Shown: positions 48,702 to 57,815, counted from the stretch's first letter. The stretch: DNA of 64,000 bases from Lachnospiraceae bacterium (GCA_022845955.1 AP025576.1:6076001-6140000), one strand, 5' to 3'. The notes: generated by a model not told the origin, from the sequence alone. Made by a program: numbers and translations.

Positions 48702-49910
48702 TTACAGATATTTTTTTAAATCCTCTGCTTTATCCAGTTTTTCCCAGGGCAAATCCAGATCATGACGTCCGAAATGGCCGTAGGCTGCTGTCTGCTTATA
48801 GATGGGGCGGCGAAGATCCAACATTTTGATAATGCCGGCCGGCCTTAAATCAAAGTTATCGCGGATGATTTCCACCAGCTTCTCATCGGAAAGCTTCCCG
48901 GTTCCGTAGGTATCCACCATGATAGAAGTGGGATGGGCAACGCCGATTGCATAGGACAGCTGGATTTCACACGTATCCGCCAGTCCTGCCGCCACGATAT
49001 TTTTCGCCACATAACGGGCCGCATATGCTGCCGAACGGTCAACCTTGGTGCAGTCCTTCCCGGAGAAGGCTCCGCCGCCGTGACGGGCATAGCCGCCGTA
49101 GGTGTCAACGATAATCTTGCGCCCTGTCAGTCCGCTGTCCCCGTTGGGTCCGCCGATTACAAAACGTCCGGTAGGATTGATGAAAAATTTGGTTTCCCCG
49201 TCGATCATTTCCCCGGGCAGAATCGGATCAAACACATACTTTTTAATATCCGCATGGATCTGTTCCTGGGTAACATCCGCATCATGCTGCGTGGAAAGAA
49301 CCACAGCCTCCAGACGGATAGGCTTATCCTTTTCGTCATACTCCACGGTTACCTGGCTCTTTCCATCCGGTCTCAGGTAAGGAAGCGTTCCGTCCTTACG
49401 CACTTTGGTAAGCTGTTTTACCAGCTTATGGGCAAGACTGATGGAATAAGGCATATATTCCTCTGTTTCATTGGTGGCAAAACCGAACATCATGCCCTGA
49501 TCCCCTGCGCCGATAGCGTCAAGCTGGGCTTCTGTCATTTTATGTTCCGCGGAAACCTTCTCTTCCTGCTTTGCCTCCAGCGCTTTGTCAACGCCCATGG
49601 CTATGTCTGCGGACTGTTCGTCCAAAGCTACCATTACTCCGCAGGTATTGGCGTCAAATCCGTATTCGGATTTGGTATAGCCGATTTCCCTTACCGTATC
49701 ACGTACGATTTTCTGGATATCCACATAGGCCCTGGTGGTGATCTCACCCATTACCAGTACCAGGCCGGTGGTGGTACAGGTTTCACAGGCCACACGGCTC
49801 ATGGGATCCTGCTCCATCAGCGCGTCAAGCACTGCATCGGAGATGGCATCACACATTTTATCGGGATGTCCTTCCGTTACGGATTCGGATGTAAATAAAT
49901 GTTTCTCCAT
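48702..49910 (-). CDS. metK: S-adenosylmethionine synthetase
   Basis: This 402-residue enzyme makes SAM from methionine and ATP. Motifs: FTSESVTEGHPDKMCDAISDAVLDA, GAGDQGMMFGFATNET, the P-loop-like GGGAFSGKDCTKVDRS, FVIGGPNGDSGLTGRKIIVDTYGG and GHFGRHDLDLPWE. It is preceded by a SAM-I riboswitch with an overlapping terminator, so the gene is repressed when SAM is high. SAM also feeds the radical-SAM activase and the RNA methyltransferase encoded in this window. Confidence 0.98.
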   Translation of the reverse strand: MEKHLFTSESVTEGHPDKMCDAISDAVLDALMEQDPMSRVACETCTTTGLVLVMGEITTRAYVDIQKIVRDTVREIGYTKSEYGFDANTCGVMVALDEQSADIAMGVDKALEAKQEEKVSAEHKMTEAQLDAIGAGDQGMMFGFATNETEEYMPYSISLAHKLVKQLTKVRKDGTLPYLRPDGKSQVTVEYDEKDKPIRLEAVVLSTQHDADVTQEQIHADIKKYVFDPILPGEMIDGETKFFINPTGRFVIGGPNGDSGLTGRKIIVDTYGGYARHGGGAFSGKDCTKVDRSAAYAARYVAKNIVAAGLADTCEIQLSYAIGVAHPTSIMVDTYGTGKLSDEKLVEIIRDNFDLRPAGIIKMLDLRRPIYKQTAAYGHFGRHDLDLPWEKLDKAEDLKKYL

Positions 49911-49953
49911 GTTTCCTCCTTACCTGTGCTGCAGATATTCCGTATTCTGCCGC

Positions 49954-49981
49954 ACAAAAAAAGTCCGCTCTATAAGCGGAC
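49954..49981 (-). terminator. Expression-platform terminator of the SAM-I riboswitch
   Basis: GTCCGCT-TATAG-AGCGGAC followed by TTTTTTT on the minus strand, just upstream of the metK ribosome site. Confidence 0.9.
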
Positions 49982-50003
49982 CCGATGTTAATGATAATCA
50001 AAT

Positions 50004-50102
50004 CCTCTTATTGTTCGAATTACTCGCTCAGGTTGGCACCTTCCTTTGAGGGGTTGCCGTGGCTTCGCAGGTCCTATGTACCTCCACCACTCTGAATAAG
50101 AG
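50004..50102 (-). ncRNA. SAM-I (S-box) riboswitch controlling metK
   Basis: On the minus strand CTCTTATTCAGAG and AATAAGAG close helix P1. The conserved S-box core is present: AGAGTGGTGGAGGTAC, GACCTGCGAAGCCACGGCAA, CCCCTC-AAAGG-AAGGTGCC, CCTGAGCG and GAACAATAAGAG. The order and spacing fit the SAM-I aptamer. SAM binding would stabilise P1 and favour the terminator at 49954-49981. Confidence 0.95.
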
Positions 50103-50144
50103 ATGATACAATATTGAATTTTCTTATCTGTGACTACGTTTCTT

Positions 50145-50173
50145 ACAATACACCATAATCAGCTGTCTGTCAA
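50145..50173 (-). promoter_or_regulatory. Promoter of the SAM riboswitch-metK transcript
   Basis: TTGACA (50173-50168), a 17-base spacer and TATTGT (50150-50145) on the minus strand, with a start expected some 35 bases before the aptamer. Confidence 0.75.
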
Positions 50174-50226
50174 CGGGACAAATTGATAAAAATGTGCAAT
50201 GCGGATGCCGCAGGGCACAAAGAGCC

Positions 50227-50240
50227 GCCTGAACGGTTAC
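50227..50240 (-). repeat. MITE-like end after murA
   Basis: GTAACCGTTCAGGC on the minus strand, two bases past the murA stop codon, matches the terminal sequence of the 5481 copy. No second end is visible. Confidence 0.4.
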
Positions 50241-50242
50241 GA

Positions 50243-51535
50243 TCAAACGACTTTAAAACGGAATTTCTTAATATCCCTTTCGTTATCCACCTTCTCAATC
50301 TGTGCGCCAATGCCGCGGAGCTTCTCGGGGAAATTCTCATATCCTCTTTCGATATAAAGGATATCATCCACCGTGGAAACCCCTTCTGCAGCAAGAGCCG
50401 CTATTACCAGAGCCGCACCTGCCCTGAGATCGGGTGCGGTAATGCTGGCACCTGTATATCTGGTAACGCCGTCAATGATGGCGGAATTTCCTTCCACCTT
50501 GATGCTGGCACCCATTCTGGTAAGCTCATCCACATATTTAAAACGGTTTTCAAAAATGCTTTCCGTCACGATGCTTGTCCCCTGGGAAAGCCCCAGCGCA
50601 ACCGTGATCTGCGGCTGCATGTCCGTAGGGAAACCGGGATAAGGAAGCGTCTTTACGTGAGTATGGTTCAGCGGTCTGGAAGCAACCACCCTTACGGCAT
50701 CGTCGGATTCTTCTACTTCGCAGCCAATTTCCATAAGCTTGGCGCTGATGGATTCCAGATGCTTCGGGATCACATTTTTAACCGTCACATCCCCCTGCGT
50801 TGCCGCAGCCGCAAACATAAAGGTACCCGCTTCTATCTGATCGGGAATGATGGCATATTCGGTTTTATGAAGCTTCTGTACCCCGCGGATACGGATCACA
50901 TCCGTTCCGGCGCCTTTGATATTAGCTCCCATACTGTTCAGGAAGTTGGCAAGATCCACCACATGGGGTTCTTTTGCCGCATTTTCAATAATGGTCATGC
51001 CGTCCGCCATAGCAGCTGCCATCATCACGTTGATCGTAGCTCCCACACTCACCACGTCCATATAGACATGGCTTCCCTTAAGATTGGGTGCTTCGGTTAT
51101 TATCAATCCATGCTCGATCCGCACATCGGCACCCAGCGCCTTAAAGCCCTTGATATGCTGGTCAATGGGACGGCTTCCGATATTGCAGCCTCCGGGAAGC
51201 GCCACCTCTGCTTTGTTGTATTTTCCCAAAAGCGCTCCCAGGAGATAATAAGAAGCGCGAATTTTTTTAATAAAATCATCTTCGATAACAAGCTCATGGA
51301 TATGGGAGGCATTGACCTTTACCGTATGCCTGTCCACACGTTCCACAATTACGCCAATGCTCTGCATCGCCTGCAGAAGGATATTGGTGTCCCTCACATC
51401 GGGCATATTTTCTATTAAAACCGTCTCATCGGTCATAACCGATGCAGCCAGTATGGCAAGGGCCGCATTCTTGGCACCGCCTATTTCCACTTCTCCAACA
51501 AGCGGATTCCCGCCTTCAACCACATATTGTTCCAT
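50243..51535 (-). CDS. murA: UDP-N-acetylglucosamine 1-carboxyvinyltransferase
   Basis: MurA catalyses the first committed step of peptidoglycan synthesis, enolpyruvyl transfer from PEP to UDP-GlcNAc. From the ATG at 51535 (TGAGGT upstream) it is 430 residues, starting MEQYVVEGGNPLVGEVEIGGAKNAALAIL. The open frame extends 19 codons further without a ribosome site. The catalytic cysteine is in VALPGGCNIGSRPIDQH, so normal sensitivity to fosfomycin would be expected. FPTDMQPQ and RMGASI are further conserved blocks. Low-GC Gram-positives often carry two murA copies; which this is cannot be told. Confidence 0.95.
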   Translation of the reverse strand: MEQYVVEGGNPLVGEVEIGGAKNAALAILAASVMTDETVLIENMPDVRDTNILLQAMQSIGVIVERVDRHTVKVNASHIHELVIEDDFIKKIRASYYLLGALLGKYNKAEVALPGGCNIGSRPIDQHIKGFKALGADVRIEHGLIITEAPNLKGSHVYMDVVSVGATINVMMAAAMADGMTIIENAAKEPHVVDLANFLNSMGANIKGAGTDVIRIRGVQKLHKTEYAIIPDQIEAGTFMFAAAATQGDVTVKNVIPKHLESISAKLMEIGCEVEESDDAVRVVASRPLNHTHVKTLPYPGFPTDMQPQITVALGLSQGTSIVTESIFENRFKYVDELTRMGASIKVEGNSAIIDGVTRYTGASITAPDLRAGAALVIAALAAEGVSTVDDILYIERGYENFPEKLRGIGAQIEKVDNERDIKKFRFKVV

Positions 51536-51926
51536 ATTAACCTCATTATGCATGACGGACTTATGCTGGATATTTCCATGCAGTTCCGGCATACCGATTC
51601 CAGGAAACCGGCCTGAAGCCGCTTCGCCAACTCACAAAGCTGCCCCGGCGGTCACTCGCTCACAATTTGTATAACAGTTCAGATAAATCCGGCCTGTTAC
51701 CATTTTTTTACCACTGCAGATATATACTTATACGTACATCGTCCGTTCGAATTTTCTATCGATATGAATTATTATTAACTGTCCAAAATCCTTTATGCAA
51801 AACCTGATTAGTAAAATCTGACATACAAATTTTCGATTATTATACCATATATACAAATTTTTTGCCACCTAATAATCCAAATGCGATTATATCACATTTT
51901 TTTACTTTGTAAATGGAAAACTTTAT

Positions 51927-52057
51927 GTAACTGTCCAGTCCCTTCACCGTTACTGCCAAAATCTATCCCAAATCGCCTTCGGCGATGGATTTCGGCACTG
52001 CTGAATCTCTATCTTACGGTCTGCGCAGTAAATGCGCAGGCCTGACTGAATCGTTAC
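51927..52057 (+). mobile_element. Full-length 131-bp IS66-like MITE
   Basis: Starts GTAACTGTCCAGTCCC and ends CAGTAAATGCGCAGG then CCTGACTGAATCGTTAC. Eleven of 14 terminal bases match between the two inverted ends. The flanks are AACTTTAT on both sides, a perfect 8-bp duplication. It is the same length as the copy at 48009 and has the same internal hairpins. Confidence 0.9.
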
Positions 52058-52079
52058 AACTTTATAACTATTCAGAAAT

Positions 52080-52105
52080 CCCCCCGCCGGTTTTGCGGCG
52101 GGGGG
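52080..52105 (-). terminator. GC-rich hairpin after the M23 peptidase gene
   Basis: CCCCCCGCCG and CGGCGGGGGG pair around a 6-nt loop, 13 bases past the stop; ATTTC follows on the minus strand. Confidence 0.6.
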
Positions 52106-52118
52106 ACTCTGGTTTTTC

Positions 52119-53690
52119 TCAGTTCAGATATTGAAGCGGATTGACCGCCTGTCCGTTGATACGGATTTCAAAATGCAGATGGGGACCGGTACTGCGGCCG
52201 GTATTTCCGCTTAAAGCGATTTTCTGTCCCTGGCTGACCTGCTGGCCTGCGGAAACCAGCACCTTGCTCAGATGCCCATATCGGGTTTCCCTTCCGTCGG
52301 CATGCTGGATATAGACCACATATCCGTAGCCGCTTCCCCAGCCGGCCCTTGTAACGGTTCCTCCGGAGGATGCCATAACAGCAGTTCCCACCGGCGTTGC
52401 CCAGTCAATTCCCTTATGGTTGGTGGAAGCTCCCTTTGTCGGGGCGTTACGCCCGCCGTAATTGGAGGAAAGACGCCCTCCGGAAATCGGCTTGATATAA
52501 GTGGGAGGTACCTTGGTTCCCCGTTTTACAATCTTGGGGACCGCTTCATAATCCACTTCCTCCAGGACGATTTCCTCTCCCACTTCCTCTTCATTTTTAT
52601 AGGTAATTATGCTGGCTACCCTGCGGTGCCCTGCGGATGGCTCCTGTACCACCTCCTGTTTGGTGGTATACCAGTCATCCACATCCACGTACTGGACCGG
52701 CGCGTCATAGCTTTCCTCCGCATACACCAGTTCCTCATGAATGACGGAAAGTTCAGGCTCCGGCACGGTGATGATCAGCTCGTCCCCTACCCGGATGGTA
52801 GACTCCGCGCTGTCCAGGGAAGGATTGATGGCGACCAGCCCTTCCACGGTCAATCCGTTGTCCAATGCGATCTGGGAAAGCGTATTGCCCGGCTGCACCT
52901 CATAGATCTGCTCCTTTTCCTGCTCCTTGGTCACCTGTTCGATGGCCTCATCCAGGCTGGTAATTTCCTCCTCCATAAGGTAGGCTTCCACCACCTCCAC
53001 CGTATCCGCATAGGCCAGATCCCGCAGCCCGTAATCCAGACTGTCAAAATCCCCGACGATTCCCGGCGCAGCCGCTTCGCATACCTCTTCCAGGAACAAT
53101 CCCACACCGGCGCTGATTTCCACATCATCCGGGCTTTTACGCTCCTCCGCCTTACAGATGGAGGTGGTGAGAACGTTCAGCTCACGTACCGGATCCACGA
53201 CCAAATCAACCACATATTCTCCTGTGGGATCGTATTTTTCAAGACAGGCGTACAGCAGCGCAAGAACCTCATCACTGGTTTTCAGGTTTACGGTATATTC
53301 ATTAATCTTTACCGTATAAGCATGCTGGAGGGTTTTGCAGATGCTGCTGTTCAATACCTCTTCCATATTGCTGCGGATGGTCTTCTCACTGTCCACTCTT
53401 CCCACAACCATACGCCTGCCCTGCAGCTCCAGGTTCGCCGTCATGAATACAAGCTCCTGATTATCCCTGACAAGCGCTTCTCTTGCGCTCTGCAGAATGT
53501 CCGCCGCCTTTTCCGGCTCGTCCGTGCAGCCTACCAAAATCCCGTTCAGCAGAATATCCGCCACATTGTTTTCCCCGCGTACATACTTACCGAAGGAAGG
53601 CACAAAAAGAACAGCGGCTGCTATAACGCAGAACGCCGTTAAAAGGAATGTGGCTCTTAATCTTCTATAATATTTTGTAATACTTTCCAT
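52119..53690 (-). CDS. Membrane-anchored M23 peptidase with LysM and G5 domains
   Basis: A 523-residue cell-wall enzyme. An N-terminal anchor (ATFLLTAFCVIAAAVLFVPSF) is followed by a roughly 200-residue helical region. A LysM domain binds peptidoglycan (YEVQPGNTLSQIALDNGLTVEGLVAINP). A G5 domain (VVQEPSAGHRRVASIITYKNEEEV) precedes the LytM/M23 endopeptidase. Zinc ligands are in NHKGIDWATPVGTAV, and HLHFEIRING carries the HxH pair. Such proteins cleave peptide cross-links or regulate amidases at septum or during sporulation. It starts 24 bases behind the flavin reductase gene. Confidence 0.95.
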   Translation of the reverse strand: MESITKYYRRLRATFLLTAFCVIAAAVLFVPSFGKYVRGENNVADILLNGILVGCTDEPEKAADILQSAREALVRDNQELVFMTANLELQGRRMVVGRVDSEKTIRSNMEEVLNSSICKTLQHAYTVKINEYTVNLKTSDEVLALLYACLEKYDPTGEYVVDLVVDPVRELNVLTTSICKAEERKSPDDVEISAGVGLFLEEVCEAAAPGIVGDFDSLDYGLRDLAYADTVEVVEAYLMEEEITSLDEAIEQVTKEQEKEQIYEVQPGNTLSQIALDNGLTVEGLVAINPSLDSAESTIRVGDELIITVPEPELSVIHEELVYAEESYDAPVQYVDVDDWYTTKQEVVQEPSAGHRRVASIITYKNEEEVGEEIVLEEVDYEAVPKIVKRGTKVPPTYIKPISGGRLSSNYGGRNAPTKGASTNHKGIDWATPVGTAVMASSGGTVTRAGWGSGYGYVVYIQHADGRETRYGHLSKVLVSAGQQVSQGQKIALSGNTGRSTGPHLHFEIRINGQAVNPLQYLN

Positions 53691-53714
53691 GAATCCCGCT
53701 TTTCTTCCCGCAAA

Positions 53715-54284
53715 CTATTTTTTCTTCTTCGCTACACTGTATCCAAATTTTCCTATCGCCTTCCCAAGAGCATAGTACATGCCGTGGGAATAGCATATAG
53801 GATCCGCTTTGTCCAGATGAAACCGATTGTTCTGATCCAGATAGGCCTCGTCCACACTGACGGAAACAACCTCCGCAACAAACATGGTATGGCTGCCCAG
53901 CGCCATCGCCTGTCTGACCCTGCATTCCAGATTTACCGGGCTTTCCTTTATCAGAGGCGCCTTCACCACCCGGCCCGGAACCGGTGTCAGGCGGGCCGCC
54001 TTCCACTTATCCGTATCCCTTCCGCTTTTCACACCGCACAGATCCGTGGCATACGCCAGCTTCTGTGTGGTGAGATTGATGACGAATTCCCCGGTTTCCT
54101 GCAGAAAGGTATAAGAGTACCTGTCCGGCCGCACCGAAATCGATACCATAGGGGGATTGCTGCATACGGTACCCGCCCACGCCACGGTGAGGATATTGCT
54201 GTTTCCGGCCTTATCCGCGCAGCTTACCATAACTGCCGGAACCGGGTACAGCATATTACCGGGTTTCCATTCCTGTTTTCCCAT
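53715..54284 (-). CDS. Flavin reductase-like FMN-binding protein
   Basis: A 189-residue split-barrel protein of the DIM6/NTAB flavoprotein family. NMLYPVPAVMVSCADKAGNSNILTVAWAGTVCSNPPMVSISVRPDRYSY is the flavin-binding entry, and GEFVINLTT, LVGSHTMFVAEV-type (ALGSHTMFVAEVVSVSVDE) and YYALGKAIGKFGYS complete the pattern. It would use reduced flavin or act as an electron carrier; the partner is unknown. It shares a unit with the M23 peptidase, probably without functional connection. Confidence 0.88.
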   Translation of the reverse strand: MGKQEWKPGNMLYPVPAVMVSCADKAGNSNILTVAWAGTVCSNPPMVSISVRPDRYSYTFLQETGEFVINLTTQKLAYATDLCGVKSGRDTDKWKAARLTPVPGRVVKAPLIKESPVNLECRVRQAMALGSHTMFVAEVVSVSVDEAYLDQNNRFHLDKADPICYSHGMYYALGKAIGKFGYSVAKKKK

Positions 54285-54344
54285 TGAGTCCGCCTTGCTC
54301 CTTCCTCTCCACTCCGTGCTTTTTCCACAGATATTACGTTCCTT

Positions 54345-55178
54345 CTATATACCAAGTATTCCCAGAATCTGTAAAATAAACAAGGCAACATTAGCCAGCG
54401 TTGCGGCAAGTGTTATGACCAGCATGGGCTTCAGCCCGCGATTGGCCTCCTTCAGCTCCTCCGTCTGCTTCTTGACCTCCTCCACAACGACAGCCTGCAC
54501 ATTCCGGTAAACCTTCACATTCTCCTTATGGGTAAATTCGTCCGTCTGCTTCTGCATTTCCCGCAGGCTCTCCGTCTGTCCCGCAACCAGTTCACGGATT
54601 TCCTCCACTCTGTCGGCTGTTTCCACATTCCGGTTGTTCACTTCCTGAATCCTGGAAACACTCTCCTCCGCAAGGGCTTTGATCTGGCTCAGGCTGTCTT
54701 CTGTCAGCCCCTCCAGCTGCTGCAGGCTCACCTCCGCCAGATGGGACAGCCTCTGAAGCCCGTCCTCCGCCAGACGGTTCAGGCCATCTTCCCCGGTTCT
54801 GGCTACCCCGGCTATCCCTGCACTCCCGTTTTCCGCCATCTCCTGCAGGCTGCTGCTGCCGTCCGCAGAATACCTGCGCAGGCCTGAAGCACATTCCTCC
54901 GCCAGCTTCTGCACGCCATAAAGGCTTTCCTCCGCCAGTTTCTGCATGCCCGCCGCGCTTTCTTCCGTCAGCTTCTGGATCCCCGCCATGCTTTTATCCG
55001 TATAACGCTGGATCACATCCAGTGTTTCCACGTTTTTCATATTGGACTTTCTCATTTCCTGAAGGTAACCGTCATATTCCACCAGCTGGTTCCTGAGACG
55101 CTTTGCTTCCTGGGCGTCCGGCGTCATGCCGCCTGCGGGGCCTCCCCGGTAAGCCGGGTCTTCTCTATAATTATCCAT
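54345..55178 (-). CDS. Tail-anchored protein of 11-residue (hendecad) repeats
   Basis: A 277-residue protein from the ATG at 55178, preceded by AGGAGG; the longer open frame has no site. After a polar N terminus, residues about 55-175 consist of ten or so consecutive 11-residue units such as LTEESAAGMQK, LAEESLYGVQK, MAENGSAGIAG, LAEDGLQRLSH, LTEDSLSQIKA and LAEESVSRIQE. Hendecads give right-handed coiled coils. A heptad-like coiled coil and a single C-terminal membrane helix (PMLVITLAATLANVALFILQILGILGI) follow. No enzyme motif is present. I do not know the family; a membrane-tethered rod or spacer is likely. Confidence 0.8.
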   Translation of the reverse strand: MDNYREDPAYRGGPAGGMTPDAQEAKRLRNQLVEYDGYLQEMRKSNMKNVETLDVIQRYTDKSMAGIQKLTEESAAGMQKLAEESLYGVQKLAEECASGLRRYSADGSSSLQEMAENGSAGIAGVARTGEDGLNRLAEDGLQRLSHLAEVSLQQLEGLTEDSLSQIKALAEESVSRIQEVNNRNVETADRVEEIRELVAGQTESLREMQKQTDEFTHKENVKVYRNVQAVVVEEVKKQTEELKEANRGLKPMLVITLAATLANVALFILQILGILGI

Positions 55179-55253
55179 CTGACTTTTCCTCCTGCGTAAA
55201 GCTAAACCTGAACCTGTATGACAAAACAGACATACGCCCGCTATTTTCCCCAT

Positions 55254-55635
55254 TTTAGCATCATTCCCTGCATTTTACAACCGGTTATTCATGCTGGATG
55301 CAGATAAAAATCCAACATCTCTCTTTCCGGCATTCATACAGCTTTTTGTATATTATGCACTATTTTTTATATTGTACATTTTATTTTTTATTATAATTAA
55401 CTATACATTTACAACTTGTTCATAGTTTATTCATAATTGATTGTTATACTATGTTCATAAGTTCAAGAGAAACAAACGTAACAATCCATTAGCAAACATA
55501 GATAAATTTTTTCATAATAGCCCCGGTGCTTTTAGCATCGGGGCACTCCTCATGTTATAAGGGGACAAAAAAGCCATATAAGACTGCATTTTTCAGTCTT
55601 ACACAGCTTCCTACCACCGCCCATTGCTTTATATC
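55254..55635. other. AT-rich intergenic stretch
   Basis: It contains very AT-rich DNA that should hold the promoter of the hendecad gene. A GCCCCGGTGC/GCATCGGGGC hairpin lies at 55521-55545 without a T-tract, and a GACTG/CAGTC stem lies near 55583-55601, which may end the relQ transcript. No coding frame is supported. Confidence 0.5.
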
Positions 55636-56286
55636 CTATCTGTCCGTATCCTTTTCCCCGCTCAGGCTGAGAATCTCCTCATTCAGCGACAGCATTCTTG
55701 CATCCAGATCCGATACCATTCTCGCGCATTCCACAAGCTCTGTCTTGATATGCTGAGGCGCATTTCCTTCAAACTTATAATTAATCTTATGCTCCAGGCT
55801 GGCCCAGAAATCCATAGCAACCGTCCGTATCTGGATTTCCACCTTGACCTCCACGATCCGATCCGATAAAAATACAGGAACCGTAACAAGCATATGATAG
55901 CTTTTATAGCCGCTGGCTTTGGGATGCTTCATGTAGTCCTTTACGGAAATCACCTTAATATCATTCTGGTTCCTTATCATGTCCGCTATCCGGTAGATAT
56001 CGGACGTAAAGGAGCAGATAACGCGTATCCCCGCTATATCATTAATATATTTCACCATATTTTCGATGGTGGATTCATAGCCGTAACGCTTCAGCTTCTT
56101 AACAATGCTTTCCGAGGTTTTCATGCGGGATTTAATGTGCTCGATTGGATTATAACGATGCACATGCTGGAATTCATCGTTCAGGATTTCCAGCTTTGTA
56201 TTGATCTGCTTTAATGCCGCATTATAGACCAGGGTGACCTCCTGCCAGCTGTCCACCTGGTTATCATTATCTGCCACATATTCCAT
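55636..56286 (-). CDS. relQ: Small alarmone synthetase (RelQ-type GTP pyrophosphokinase)
   Basis: A 216-residue single-domain (p)ppGpp synthetase lacking hydrolase, TGS and ACT domains. Synthetase motifs are HIKSRMKTSESIVKKLKRYG, DIAGIRVICSFTSDIYRIADMI, HPKASGYKSYHMLVTVPVF and VEVQIRTVAMDFWASLEHKINYK. It makes ppGpp/pppGpp under stress through transcriptional rather than ribosomal control. The ATG at 56286 follows GAGG at proper distance; an upstream TTG and ATG are also in frame. The symbol follows the Firmicute convention. Confidence 0.92.
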   Translation of the reverse strand: MEYVADNDNQVDSWQEVTLVYNAALKQINTKLEILNDEFQHVHRYNPIEHIKSRMKTSESIVKKLKRYGYESTIENMVKYINDIAGIRVICSFTSDIYRIADMIRNQNDIKVISVKDYMKHPKASGYKSYHMLVTVPVFLSDRIVEVKVEIQIRTVAMDFWASLEHKINYKFEGNAPQHIKTELVECARMVSDLDARMLSLNEEILSLSGEKDTDR

Positions 56287-56559
56287 TTTCTTCATCCTCA
56301 ATTATACTTTTATACAGGTTTATTATACCATAGATTTACTGCGAACATGGATATTTTACAGAAAATTAATAATAATGGCTTTCTTTTTGTTAAAAGCCGG
56401 AGTACCCGAAAAAACACCTGCAAAACTATCTTATGCGCCTTCAGTAAGAATTATGTTACAATTCAGGGCTTTCCCTATCCTTATTCTATGCGGACGGCAG
56501 TGCATGATCAACGGTAACTATTGGCAGCATCAAAAGGCGGCTGTGTCAACAGGGAGCTA

Positions 56560-56588
56560 TTGCGTTTTTATCTGTTTTCAGCTACACT
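56560..56588 (+). promoter_or_regulatory. Possible promoter of the small plus-strand gene
   Basis: TTGCGT, a 17-base spacer and TACACT, about 65 bases before the ATG at 56655. Confidence 0.4.
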
Positions 56589-56654
56589 ATGCTTACTCGG
56601 ATGCGGAAGCGTTGCCGCATGGCATCCGGATTCTAATGACAAGGAGTGTTACCT

Positions 56655-56921
56655 ATGTTCCGAATTTGGGCAAAAATATTCAAAGACAATCGCATGCTGA
56701 AGGATACCGTCATCTGTGACGATTCCGACGATACCAGAACCCATAAGGTTTTCCATGCGCTGGATGAAATCTGTTATCAGTTTGATTTGGGAAAGCCCAT
56801 GTGGCTGGATGTAACCGTCCAGGATTTTAAAAAACACAGCAAGGCCCGTTTTACTGCGGACAACTTTGTGGAACAGATTGCTTTTGATTTTCTTGAAATA
56901 CAGGTGATTGAAGAGGATTAG
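56655..56921 (+). CDS. Small conserved-looking protein of unknown function
   Basis: An 88-residue protein starting MFRIWAKIFKDNRMLKD with AAGGAG eight bases upstream. It contains DDTRTHKVFHALDEICYQFDLGKPMWLDVTVQDFKKHSKARFTADNFVE and an acidic end. It has no membrane segment. The regular pattern of charged and hydrophobic residues, the good ribosome site and position in a gap between divergent genes support it being real. I do not recognise it. It is one of only two plus-strand genes in the window. Confidence 0.75.
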   Translation: MFRIWAKIFKDNRMLKDTVICDDSDDTRTHKVFHALDEICYQFDLGKPMWLDVTVQDFKKHSKARFTADNFVEQIAFDFLEIQVIEED

Positions 56922-56988
56922 GCACAGAGCGGCCGCAGATCCTCTCTGTTTCCTGAAAAAAACGCGGCAGGATTTTGTATATTTTTAT

Positions 56989-57017
56989 TGACACTCGAAA
57001 TAATATGCTGTAGTATC
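56989..57017 (+). promoter_or_regulatory. Promoter of the hemolysin III gene
   Basis: TTGACA, a 17-base spacer and TAGTAT, about 80 bases before the ATG, which is preceded by TAAGGAGG. Confidence 0.75.
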
Positions 57018-57096
57018 ATAATATATATAACATAGTTTTAATAACTACATGATACGTTTTATTTTATCTTTCAGCTAGAGTAAGGAGGCATTTATT

Positions 57097-57747
57097 ATGA
57101 GTGTAACAATAAGAGAACCTGGGAGTGCAATTACCCATTTCATCGGTATGATGATGGCAATCATCGCATCCACTCCCCTGCTGATAAAAGCTGTATTATC
57201 CAATCAGCCTGAAGTATTCGCCGCTATGATGGTATTTATCGCCAGCATGATTCTGCTGTACGGAGCAAGCGCTACCTATCATTCCATCAATGTGGGCGGA
57301 CGTATCCTGCGGGTTTTCCGCAAAATTGACCATATGATGATTTTTGTCCTGATAGCCGGTTCTTACACCCCTATCTGTCTGGTTGTCCTGGGAGGTAAGC
57401 TGGGTTACACTCTGCTGGCGGTTGTCTGGGGGGTGGCAATTTTTGGTATGGCCATAAAGGCTCTCTGGATTACCTGTCCCAAATGGTTTTCCTCTGTCAT
57501 TTATATTGCAATGGGCTGGATATGCCTGGCTGTTTTCGGCCAGCTGTGGAACACCCTTCCCCGGGCCGCGTTTATCTGGCTGCTGGCAGGCGGGCTGATT
57601 TATACGATAGGCGGTATTATATATGCGTTAAAGCTCCCTATTTTTAATTCCAGGCATAAATTTTTCGGTTCCCATGAAATCTTTCATCTGTTTGTGATGG
57701 GCGGAAGTATCTGCCATTTTATATTTATGTTTACGTATGTGGCATAA
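57097..57747 (+). CDS. Hemolysin III/PAQR-family membrane protein
   Basis: A 216-residue protein with seven hydrophobic segments. The PAQR signature is present: PGSAITHFIGMMMAIIAS, the metal-site SATYHSINVGGRILRVFRKIDHMMIFVLIAGSYTP, and the final GSHEIFHLFVMGGSICHFI with its HxxxH pair. Bacterial members were named for haemolysis by a Bacillus cereus protein, but most are probably lipid or membrane-homeostasis enzymes related to ceramidases. Monocistronic, with a shared terminator downstream. Confidence 0.93.
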   Translation: MSVTIREPGSAITHFIGMMMAIIASTPLLIKAVLSNQPEVFAAMMVFIASMILLYGASATYHSINVGGRILRVFRKIDHMMIFVLIAGSYTPICLVVLGGKLGYTLLAVVWGVAIFGMAIKALWITCPKWFSSVIYIAMGWICLAVFGQLWNTLPRAAFIWLLAGGLIYTIGGIIYALKLPIFNSRHKFFGSHEIFHLFVMGGSICHFIFMFTYVA

Positions 57748-57815
57748 AAAGTACGGATAACAGACAAGTCACGTTCTATATGAATACGTCCGTTTGGCTC
57801 GCTGCCCGCGGAAAT

